64,000 nt of DNA, from NCBI RefSeq assembly GCF_038050405.1, contig NZ_CP150900.1:2418001-2482000 (forward strand), written 5' to 3'. The stretch comes from Paraburkholderia sp. IMGN_8. Lineage in GTDB: Bacteria; Pseudomonadota; Gammaproteobacteria; Burkholderiales; Burkholderiaceae. The notes beneath the pieces were generated by a model, which did not search any database, was not told the DNA's origin, and worked only from the letters and a program-made list of their open reading frames with translations. Positions within the stretch are counted from its first letter, which is position 1. Each line of letters starts with the position of its first letter. The translations under genes and the position numbers were made by a program. Positions 52,269 through 60,389 of the stretch are shown here, in pieces.

Positions 52269-53720
52269 TCACTGGCCGAAGCGCGCGTAAATATCGGGCC
52301 GCGTCCGGCGCAGAATGAGACCGATCACGACGCCGATCAGCGCCACCGCGAATACGATCCATGGGAATGACTTGACGATCGGGCTATCGGAGCCGCTGAG
52401 CGCATCGAGATTGCGCACCAGAATCACGCCGATATACAGCAGGCCGATGCCGCCCACCAGCGGCGCGATAAACGAGTGCCATACGCGTGTGTCCTTGCGA
52501 GTCTTGCGGAAGAACGCGATCACCGAAAAACTCGTCACCGCTTGCAGCATCACAATGCCGATCGTGCCGAGCGCCGAACTCCAGCTGAACACGATGTTGA
52601 ACGCATCGCTGCCCGCTGCGATAAAGAGCCCCAGCAACACGCACACCGACAGCGTTTGCAGATAGCTCGCGACATACGGCGACCGATACCTGGCATGCAC
52701 CCGGTTGAGCGCTTGCGGCAGGATGCCTTCGAGGCTCAACGCGTGGATATAGCGCACCAGCGTGTTATGGAACGACAACAGGCTCGCGAAGATACTGCTG
52801 AGCAACAGGAAGCTCATCACGGTCGTCACCGCACCGCCCAGGTATTTACCAGACTGAATGAACCAGAAGTCACCCGGCTGTTTGGTCGCCACCGCGACCA
52901 CGTCGGCGAGGCCGTATGCGCAGACTATCGTCCACGTGACGAAGGCGAAGAACACGAGGATCAGCATCACCGACACATAAGTCGCGCGCGGCACCGTCAC
53001 TTTCGGATCGCGGCATTCCTTGCCGTAAATCGCGGTCGCTTCGAAACCGATAAACGATGCGAAGGCGAACATCACCGCAATGCCGAGGTGGCCGCTGAAC
53101 ACATGCTGCGGCGTGAACGGCGCCGGCGTGAGCCCGTTCGGGCCGCCGCCATGCACGACGATCGCAATGGCGAGCAGCAACAGAATGCCCAGCTCGAGAC
53201 ACATCAGAATGCCGAGCAGGCGGCTATTCAGATCGATACCGCGGATGCCGGTGAATTGCACCACTGCTACGCAAATCAGGGAATAGCCGTACCACGGTAG
53301 CGAACTATGCAACAACGGCGAGAGGATGACCGTACAGAAGAACCCAAAGAGGCCATACAGCGCGATCTGGATAAACGTGTACGACATCAATGCGACCAGT
53401 GCGCCAGCCATGCCCAACGGCCGTCCGAGTCCCGCGGTAATGTACGCGTAGAACGCGCCGGCGCGCACCACATGCCGGCTCATCGACGCGAAGCCCACGC
53501 TGAAAATCAGCAGGATCACGCCGGCAATCACAAACGCACCCGGAATGCCCGCGCCATTGCCCAGACTGATCGCCGGCGGCACTGCGCCGAGCATGCCCGT
53601 GAGGGGCGCAGCCGCGGAGATCACGAGGAACACGATCTGCCATAGGCCCAGCGTATTGCCTTTCAGTTCCACGGGATTCTCCGCGTCCACCAGACGGGTC
53701 GGAGAGTAGGGTTCATTCAT
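52269..53720 (-). CDS. APC-family amino acid/amine permease
   Basis: The 483-residue protein has about 12 membrane segments, with the APC substrate loop in VFLVISAAAPLTGMLGAVPP and FASFIGFEATAIYGKECRDP (helix 6 break). It is similar to permeases that accompany amine catabolism. It is upstream of the AraC regulator and the amine oxidase, so uptake of an aromatic amine or amino acid is the best inference. Confidence 0.85.
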   Translation of the reverse strand: MNEPYSPTRLVDAENPVELKGNTLGLWQIVFLVISAAAPLTGMLGAVPPAISLGNGAGIPGAFVIAGVILLIFSVGFASMSRHVVRAGAFYAYITAGLGRPLGMAGALVALMSYTFIQIALYGLFGFFCTVILSPLLHSSLPWYGYSLICVAVVQFTGIRGIDLNSRLLGILMCLELGILLLLAIAIVVHGGGPNGLTPAPFTPQHVFSGHLGIAVMFAFASFIGFEATAIYGKECRDPKVTVPRATYVSVMLILVFFAFVTWTIVCAYGLADVVAVATKQPGDFWFIQSGKYLGGAVTTVMSFLLLSSIFASLLSFHNTLVRYIHALSLEGILPQALNRVHARYRSPYVASYLQTLSVCVLLGLFIAAGSDAFNIVFSWSSALGTIGIVMLQAVTSFSVIAFFRKTRKDTRVWHSFIAPLVGGIGLLYIGVILVRNLDALSGSDSPIVKSFPWIVFAVALIGVVIGLILRRTRPDIYARFGQ

Positions 53721-54012
53721 CGCTGCCTCTGTGTTTGTTGGCTAGTCCGGAACTCGCCTCAACCCTTGAACCGCTGGTCCAGGCGCTCGCTTTACCGACG
53801 TTCGATGGTTCGGTGTGAGCGCATGGTAGGTAGCTAAAAAATAAACGGACTTCGCCAACTACGCCAAATTTTCGATAATTCGCGCCAATGCCAGCAATAG
53901 TTCCGAGGGCCGCGGTTCGCAGTGAATGCTTAGGAACCTGAAGTTTTTTTGTGCGGATTGTTAGGTGTTGCGCCGTGCTTTCAGATTGAAAGCAGATGCT
54001 GTGCCGCCGCGT

Positions 54013-55011
54013 CTATTGTTTTTTCCAGTTGCGCGTGGCGCGCCACAACACCGTCGCATCCGCATAACCTACGGCGCGTGCAATCGCGGCATTAGTAAGC
54101 CCTTCGCGTTCGAGCAGGCCTTCGACACTGCGCTGCCGTTCTTCGCGCACGATCTGCCGCACGGAAGTCCCCTCTTGCGCGAGATGCCGTTGTAACGAGC
54201 GATGCGAGAGACCGAGATCTTTCGCGATGTCGGCGACGATCAGCTTTTCATGCGCGAGCCGCCGCGTCACCAGATCGCGTACCTGTTCGACGATGCTGTG
54301 CGGCACCGCATCGCGCGAGATCAGATCGGTGGCGTGGCGTTCCATCATGCGCGCCATCTGCGTATCGGCGCTTTTAAGCGATGCGTCGAGATCTTGCGGA
54401 CGCAGGATCACGCCATTGAAAGGCTGCTGAAAGCGCACTGGCACGCGAAAATTGCGTGCGTACGGTTTGAGATCCGCGGGCGCGGCATGTTCGAAATGCA
54501 CTTCGACCGGATTCCACGCGGCGCCGCGCACGACCCGGATCATGTGGCACATCGTCGACAGGCTGTACTCGGCGTCCTGGCGGCGTGGCCAGATTTGCGG
54601 ATCGGCGATCTGATAGGTCCATATCGGCCATTCGTCGTCGCGCAGCAACTCGCAGGTCGTCGTGTTTTGCCACGATTCCAATGCGGCCGTGAACTTGCGC
54701 ATCGCCGCGTTCAAGGTCGGCGAAGATAGAAACACCAGGCCCGCCGGCCCCAGTTCGGTCACTTGCAATTCGCTGCCCAGCCGCAAGCCGAGCGACGGCT
54801 CGCCGAGCACCTCGGCCGCGCGCTCGAAAGCCGCCACGTAGCGCGTGAGCGGCAGCATCTCATACGGATTGGACAGGAGCCGCCGGCTCATGCCGAACGC
54901 CGCGAGCAGCGCATCGCAATCGGCGCCCGATGCATCGAGCGCGCGCACAACCGGCCCCATCACGGCGGCACGAATCATCGGGAAAGTGCCGTTGAGCGTG
55001 ACTTTTTTCAT
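54013..55011 (-). CDS. AraC-family regulator divergent from the amine oxidase
   Basis: The 332-residue protein has an N-terminal arabinose-binding-type (PF12625-like) domain (SRRLLSNPYEMLPLTRYVAA, FERAAEVLGEPSLGLRLGSE) and a C-terminal double helix-turn-helix (DIAKDLGLSHRSLQRHLAQE, LTNAAIARAVGYADATVLWR). This is OruR/GadX-like rather than FeaR-like. It is 189 bp from the divergent amine oxidase gene and probably activates it. Confidence 0.87.
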   Translation of the reverse strand: MKKVTLNGTFPMIRAAVMGPVVRALDASGADCDALLAAFGMSRRLLSNPYEMLPLTRYVAAFERAAEVLGEPSLGLRLGSELQVTELGPAGLVFLSSPTLNAAMRKFTAALESWQNTTTCELLRDDEWPIWTYQIADPQIWPRRQDAEYSLSTMCHMIRVVRGAAWNPVEVHFEHAAPADLKPYARNFRVPVRFQQPFNGVILRPQDLDASLKSADTQMARMMERHATDLISRDAVPHSIVEQVRDLVTRRLAHEKLIVADIAKDLGLSHRSLQRHLAQEGTSVRQIVREERQRSVEGLLEREGLTNAAIARAVGYADATVLWRATRNWKKQ

Positions 55012-55200
55012 CCTGAGTGTCTCCTCCTCAGTCTTACCGGGGTCTTCCCTCCTGGCGCACTTTATCGCTCATTTGGCGCGATAAGCAAGCGCGAAAATAT
55101 TATTGGGTTCCTACGATTTGCCATCGACTCAGCGTTTGCCGCGCGCCATCCGTCCACGCGAACACGCTGTCCGGTCCAGCACACTCCTTACGGGAATCCT

Positions 55201-57186
55201 ATGAACACGAATACCACGAAAGCCGCTCACGTCCCCGTTCATCCGCTCGATCCGCTGCGGCCGGACGAAATGCAGCTTGCCTGCGACCTCGTGAAAGCCG
55301 CTGAAAAACTCGACGCGCATGCGCGTTTTCCGGTCGTCGAATTGCGCGAGCCGCCGAAGGCCGAAGTGGTTGCGTTCAAAGCCGGCGAATACTTTTCGCG
55401 CACGGCTTTTGTGCTGGCAATCGATCGCACGAACGGCGCGACCATTGAATTTCTCGTCGACCTCGGCGAAAAGAAAGTCGCCTCGCGCAAGGTGTTGCCA
55501 TTCGATCAGGCACCCTACGGCCAGCCGCCGGTGATGATCGACGACTTCATGAACGCCGAACAGATCGTCAAGAACGACGACGCGTGGCGCGTCGCGGTGA
55601 TGAAACGCGGCCTGACCGAGAAAGATCTTGAGCGTGTGCAGGTCGATCCGTTTTCCGCCGGTTGCTTCGATCGCGAGAACGAAAACGGCCGGCGCCTCGT
55701 GCGTTGCGTGAGCTATTACCGCGAGACCGTGACCGATAACGGCTACGCGCATCCGATCGAGGGCGTGGTCGCGGTGGTCGATCTGCTCGAGAAGAGAGTC
55801 ATCGAACTGGTGGACGACGGCCGCATCATTCCAATTCCGCGCGCGAAGCACAACTACGACACGCCGAGCCTCGGCGAGCCGCGCGACACGCTCAAGCCGC
55901 TGTCGATCAGCCAGCCTGAAGGTCCGAGCTTCAAGATCGACGGCTGGCACGTGAGCTGGCAGAACTGGACCTTCCGCGTCGGCTTCACGCCGCGCGAGGG
56001 ACTGGTGTTGCATCAGCTCTCATGGGACGACGGCAAGAACGCGCGCCCCATCATCTACCGTGCGAGCGTCACCGAGATGTGCGTGCCCTATTCCGATCCG
56101 AGTACGAACCACTACTGGAAGAGCGCCTTCGACGCGGGTGAATACGGCCTCGGCAAACTCGCGAACCAACTCGAACTCGGCTGCGACTGCCTCGGCACGA
56201 TCCGCTACTTCGACATTCCGTCCGCCGACGATTTCGGCAATGCATTCCTGATGAAGAACGCCGTGTGCATGCATGAAGAAGATTACGGCACGCTGTGGAA
56301 GCACTACGAATTCCGCACCGGCGTATTCGAAATGCGCCGCTCGCGACGCCTCGTGATTTCGTTCTTCGCGACCGTCGGCAACTACGACTACGGTTTTTAC
56401 TGGTATCTGTACCAGGACGGCACGATCCAGCTCGAATGCAAGCTGACCGGCATCGTGCAGACCTCGGCCGTGGCGGACGGCGACACGTATCCGTGGGGCG
56501 GCATGATCACCGGGAACCTCGGCGGTCCGACTCACCAACACTTCTTCAACGCGCGGCTGCACATGATGGTGGACGGCGAGCGCAACTCCGTGACCGAACA
56601 CGAATTCGTCCCGCGTCCAATGGGCGAAACCAATCCGTACGGCAACGTCTTCGACACCACCAGGCGCGTCTTCAAGACCGAGAGCGAAGCCGCGCGCCTC
56701 GCGAACGGCAGCACGGGACGTTACTGGAAGGTGATCAACCCGAATGTGAAGAACGCCGTCGGCGCGAACCCGGGCTACAAGCTGATCGTCAACGACTCGC
56801 CGCTGATGCTTGCCGACGAACGTTCGAAAGTGCGCCAACGCGGCGGCTTTGCGACCCGTCACGTGTGGGTCACGCCGTTCGATCCGGCCGAGCGTTATGC
56901 GAGCGGCGACTATCCGAACCAGCACTCCGGCGGCGACGGCTTGCCGCGCTATATCGAGGCGAACCGCAACATCGAGAATGAAGATCTGGTGTTGTGGCAC
57001 AGCTTCGGCCACACGCATGTGTGCAAGCCCGAGGACTTCCCGGTGATGCCGGTCGAGTATGCCGGCTTCATGCTCAAGCCGAACAACTTCTTCTCCGCCA
57101 ACCCCACGATGGACTTACCGTCCGAGCGCGATCAGAACAGCGTCGAAGACGGCAAACCCGCGGATCGTGCCTGCTGCAAGCACTGA
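55201..57186 (+). CDS. copper-containing primary-amine oxidase
   Basis: The 661-residue protein starts at ATG 55201 without a signal peptide. The topaquinone precursor is Tyr395 in VGNYDYGFYW. The copper ligands are His445 and His447 (THQHFF) and His606 (GHTHVC). The spacing equals that of Arthrobacter phenylethylamine oxidase, shifted by about 13-14. It oxidises primary amines (phenylethylamine, tyramine or tryptamine) to aldehyde, ammonia and hydrogen peroxide. The aldehyde dehydrogenase at 58468 would take the product. Confidence 0.93.
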   Translation: MNTNTTKAAHVPVHPLDPLRPDEMQLACDLVKAAEKLDAHARFPVVELREPPKAEVVAFKAGEYFSRTAFVLAIDRTNGATIEFLVDLGEKKVASRKVLPFDQAPYGQPPVMIDDFMNAEQIVKNDDAWRVAVMKRGLTEKDLERVQVDPFSAGCFDRENENGRRLVRCVSYYRETVTDNGYAHPIEGVVAVVDLLEKRVIELVDDGRIIPIPRAKHNYDTPSLGEPRDTLKPLSISQPEGPSFKIDGWHVSWQNWTFRVGFTPREGLVLHQLSWDDGKNARPIIYRASVTEMCVPYSDPSTNHYWKSAFDAGEYGLGKLANQLELGCDCLGTIRYFDIPSADDFGNAFLMKNAVCMHEEDYGTLWKHYEFRTGVFEMRRSRRLVISFFATVGNYDYGFYWYLYQDGTIQLECKLTGIVQTSAVADGDTYPWGGMITGNLGGPTHQHFFNARLHMMVDGERNSVTEHEFVPRPMGETNPYGNVFDTTRRVFKTESEAARLANGSTGRYWKVINPNVKNAVGANPGYKLIVNDSPLMLADERSKVRQRGGFATRHVWVTPFDPAERYASGDYPNQHSGGDGLPRYIEANRNIENEDLVLWHSFGHTHVCKPEDFPVMPVEYAGFMLKPNNFFSANPTMDLPSERDQNSVEDGKPADRACCKH

Positions 57187-57193
57187 CCCGACG

Positions 57194-58270
57194 ATGCACG
57201 GCGTGCGGCATGGCGGCTACGTTGCCGGAACGGCATGTGCGCTCCTTGCGAGCGGCGCCGCCGCGCTGGTGACGCGTGCCGGCCTCGGCCAGCACGCGAG
57301 CGCGCTGTGGATGAGTGCGCTGACGTTGGCAACGATGATGATCGTGCCGACGCTGACGGCGCGTTCATCCGTTCGTCGCTCTTCGTTGCCGACTGCCGCG
57401 ACGCTGATCGTAACGATGATCGCAATGAGCGTCGTTCCGCCGTACCTGACTGGGTCAGGGCATGGTGGCGCGCTTGCGTCTCTAATCATGGCAATGGGCA
57501 TCACGTTATTGTTTTACTGGCTGCGTCTTATTGGCCGAGCCAACGAGCCACTGAACGATTCGAAGCGAACCGAGGACGAATCGCCGAAGGCGCTTCACGC
57601 GCCGGGCACGGCGACGTTACTCGCATTACTTGCGGGCGTTTCGAGCGGCAGTCTGGCGCGTTTTCAGCTTTACGCGATTTGCGGCGTGGGCGGTACTCAA
57701 CCGATCTGGCAGGGAATGCTTTCGGTGATTGCCGTATGCGTGCTGGCGTTAGCCGCCGATCGGTCTAGCCAACACAGAATGCTGACGGCGTTATACATGA
57801 TACGTGCAGCGCTAATAGGAGCGCTAGCTGCCGCAGACACTCCGGCGCTGGCCCCGCTGGCAGCGAAGATCTTTCTGGTTCTCGACTGCCTGACGATACC
57901 AGCGCTAATGAACGTGGGTGGCAAATCGAGCAGCGTATTCAGCGCGGGCTGCTCCGGTGCGGCACACCACATGGGAATGGTGCTGGGTGCAGCGCTATCG
58001 ACGACACCCTACTTCTTCGGCGACGGATTCATCGTGCTATATGCGCTGAGCGCGGTGGTGAACATGCTATGCGCGGCGACGTTGACAAAGAAAGGGCGCA
58101 GCAAAGGAACGAACCAACAGCACCGAAACGTGGACCACCGCCAGGCAGACCGTTCCGCGGAGCACGGAGTGCGAAGTGGGAAGAATGACTGCCTTGTCAC
58201 TGACGCGGAGTGCGCGAGGACACAGATTCCACTCGCACCACTACCGCAACTGCGCGAGGGTCCCGCTTAA
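57194..58270 (+). CDS. MFS-like membrane protein whose C-terminus runs into a repeat
   Basis: ATG 57194 lies 7 bp after the amine-oxidase stop. The product has about 9-10 hydrophobic segments (ALWMSALTLATMMIVPTLTA, ALASLIMAMGITLLFYWLRL, FIVLYALSAVVNMLCAATLT) but no motif I can assign. From about residue 318 (HRQADRSAEHGVRSGKNDCL) the frame is encoded by repeat copy 4, so the natural C-terminus was probably replaced. It may be nonfunctional. Confidence 0.55.
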   Translation: MHGVRHGGYVAGTACALLASGAAALVTRAGLGQHASALWMSALTLATMMIVPTLTARSSVRRSSLPTAATLIVTMIAMSVVPPYLTGSGHGGALASLIMAMGITLLFYWLRLIGRANEPLNDSKRTEDESPKALHAPGTATLLALLAGVSSGSLARFQLYAICGVGGTQPIWQGMLSVIAVCVLALAADRSSQHRMLTALYMIRAALIGALAAADTPALAPLAAKIFLVLDCLTIPALMNVGGKSSSVFSAGCSGAAHHMGMVLGAALSTTPYFFGDGFIVLYALSAVVNMLCAATLTKKGRSKGTNQQHRNVDHRQADRSAEHGVRSGKNDCLVTDAECARTQIPLAPLPQLREGPA

Positions 58271-58405
58271 GAGCTAGCGGTTTGAGCCGCTTTCTTTTGC
58301 CTACTTTTCTTTGCGGCGGCAAAGAAAAGTAGGTGTGCCCCGCACAGGGGCAACGCTAATAAACCAATAAGAAAGCAAGGAAAGGCAACGCCGTAGGCAC
58401 ACAGA
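58144..58405 (+). repeat. dispersed structured intergenic repeat, copy 4
   Basis: The hairpin CCTACTTTTCTTTG/CAAAGAAAAGTAGG is at 58300-58333. Compared with copy 5, the left part lacks the segment between GGGAGGAATGA and CCGGAAGAATGA, as if two near-identical GGARGAATGA sequences had recombined. It overlaps the end of the membrane-protein gene and precedes the aldehyde dehydrogenase. Confidence 0.8.
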
Positions 58406-58467
58406 AGAGAAATCCAAATGCAAATCAAAAGCGCAACTCCGACCCAACCCTGCTGGAGACAAACCAA

Positions 58468-59949
58468 ATGAACGACCAAGTCAGAACAGAGACCCTTCAC
58501 ACAAAAATGTTCATCAACGGCGAACCCACACCAAGCGCCGCAGGCAAAACCTTCCCGATCTTCAACCCCGCCACATCAAAAGAACTAGCCCAAATCCCCG
58601 ACGCCACAGCGGAAGACATAGACCACGCGGTAAGAACATCAAAACAGGCCTTCGAATCCGACACATGGCGCAGAATGCCGCCCTCCACCCGCGAGCGGTT
58701 GCTACTAACCCTGGCCGACCTCGTAGAAAAACACACAGACGAACTAGCGACACTAGAAACCCTAAACCAGGGCAAGCTACTAGCCTTCTCAAAGATGCTG
58801 GAAGTAGCAGGCAGCGTGCAATGGCTGCGTTACATGGCCGGCTGGGCCACCAAAATCGAGGGCACGACCCTCGACCTCTCGATCGCCTTCCCGCCGGGCA
58901 CCCGCTACAACGCCTCGACCAAACGCGTGCCGGCAGGCGTAGTGGCAGCCATCGTCCCATGGAATTTCCCGCTCCTCATGGCGGTATGGAAAATCGCGCC
59001 GGCGCTCGCTTGTGGCTGCACTGTCGTGCTGAAACCTGCTGAAGAAACGCCTTTGACCGCGATTCGTCTCGCCGAACTGGCTTATGAAGCAGGCTTCCCA
59101 CCTGGCGTATTCAACGTCGTCACTGGCCGCGGTGAAACGGCTGGTGCGGCACTGGTCAAGCATCCTTTGGTGAACAAGGTAACCTTCACAGGTTCGACTG
59201 AGGTGGGCCGCATCATCGGCCGCCAATGCGCTGACGATCTGAAACGCGCGTCGCTGGAATTGGGCGGCAAGAGCCCCGTTATCGTGCTCGACGATTGCGA
59301 TCCGCGCACAGCGATTGAAGGCGCCGCTGGGGCGATTTTCTTCAATCATGGCCAGGTTTGTACCGCGGGTTCGCGCTTGTATGTCGCGCGGTCGATCTAC
59401 GACGAAGTGGTGCAAGGTATCGCCGCTGTGGCGGATGGAATTGCCCTAGGCTCGGGATTCGATGCTGCGGCGCAGATGGGGCCGATGGTTTCGTCGCGGC
59501 ATCGGGATAAGGTTGTGGGCATGATTGCGCAAGGCAAGGATGAAGGGGGCGAGGTTTTGTCTCGTGATTCTGCTTCTGCTGATGGTGATGGGTACTTTGT
59601 TCGGCCTACTGTGATTGCTAATCGGGCGTGTAAGCCGCTTTCTGTCGTTAAGGAAGAGGTTTTTGGACCTGTGCTTGTGGCTATGCCTTATGACGATCTT
59701 GAGGAGGTTTTAGCTCAGGCTAATGATTCTGAATATGGGCTTGGGGCCAGTGTCTGGACTAATCAGCTCGATAAGGCCCTGAGGTTGGTCGATGGGATCG
59801 AGGCCGGAACGGTTTGGGTCAATACCCATAATATGGTTGATCCTGCTATGCCGTTTGGAGGGTTTAAGGCGTCCGGGATCGGACGCGAACACGGGAGGGC
59901 TATTGTGGATGCTTATACTGAATGTAAGTCGGTTTGTATTGCTTATTGA
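58468..59949 (+). CDS. aldehyde dehydrogenase, phenylacetaldehyde/indoleacetaldehyde type
   Basis: The 493-residue protein has the full ALDH signature: VAAIVPWNFPLLMAVWKIAP, TGSTEVGRIIG, SLELGGKSPVIVLDD (catalytic Glu), FFNHGQVCTAGSR (catalytic Cys), and EEVFGPVLVAMPYDD. It resembles FeaB/PadA and should oxidise the aryl-acetaldehyde from the amine oxidase. It is flanked by inverted repeat copies 4 and 5. Codon third positions shift from A/C at the 5' end to G/T at the 3' end, which is unlike any neighbour. Confidence 0.9.
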   Translation: MNDQVRTETLHTKMFINGEPTPSAAGKTFPIFNPATSKELAQIPDATAEDIDHAVRTSKQAFESDTWRRMPPSTRERLLLTLADLVEKHTDELATLETLNQGKLLAFSKMLEVAGSVQWLRYMAGWATKIEGTTLDLSIAFPPGTRYNASTKRVPAGVVAAIVPWNFPLLMAVWKIAPALACGCTVVLKPAEETPLTAIRLAELAYEAGFPPGVFNVVTGRGETAGAALVKHPLVNKVTFTGSTEVGRIIGRQCADDLKRASLELGGKSPVIVLDDCDPRTAIEGAAGAIFFNHGQVCTAGSRLYVARSIYDEVVQGIAAVADGIALGSGFDAAAQMGPMVSSRHRDKVVGMIAQGKDEGGEVLSRDSASADGDGYFVRPTVIANRACKPLSVVKEEVFGPVLVAMPYDDLEEVLAQANDSEYGLGASVWTNQLDKALRLVDGIEAGTVWVNTHNMVDPAMPFGGFKASGIGREHGRAIVDAYTECKSVCIAY

Positions 59950-59954
59950 TTGGT

Positions 59955-60330
59955 TTTTTGTCTGCGCGGCGCTTATGGTCTGTACGCCTGCGGCGTTGGC
60001 CTTTCCTTGAATTGATATTGGTTTATTAGCGTCGCCCCTGTGCGGGGCGGCACCTACTTTTCTTTGCCGGCCGCAAAGAAAAGTAGGCAAAAGAAAGCGG
60101 CTCAAACCGCTAGTTCTTAAGCGGGTCCCCTGGCTTGGAGGAGGCAGTGGAGCATCTGGAGTCGGTGCCCTCGCGCACTCCGCGCTTGTGACAACGCAGT
60201 CATTCTTCCGGCGGCGCTACGCGCGCCGTAGCGGTACTTCTCAAAACCGATGGCAGATAAACGCCTCTGGAATCATTCCTCCCGCCTCGCACTACGTGCT
60301 CCGCGGATGGGTTTACCTCGGAAACCAAAG
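59955..60330 (-). repeat. dispersed structured intergenic repeat, copy 5 (inverted)
   Basis: Hairpin CCTACTTTTCTTTG/CAAAGAAAAGTAGG at 60053-60087 and all other blocks in minus orientation; the outer part to about 60330 matches copy 2. It fills the gap between the aldehyde dehydrogenase and the adenylation-carrier-thioesterase gene. Nothing else is seen up to 60389. Confidence 0.8.
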
Positions 60331-60389
60331 GGTGTTCGGCGTTCAACCATTCAGGCATGCTGGGCGGGACTTTCTTGTTCGCCCGTTTT

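Noticed and set aside
30467..60330. CRISPR-like array formed by the repeats
   Set aside because: The copies are kilobases apart, 250-380 bp long, in both orientations, and have no regular spacers or cas genes.
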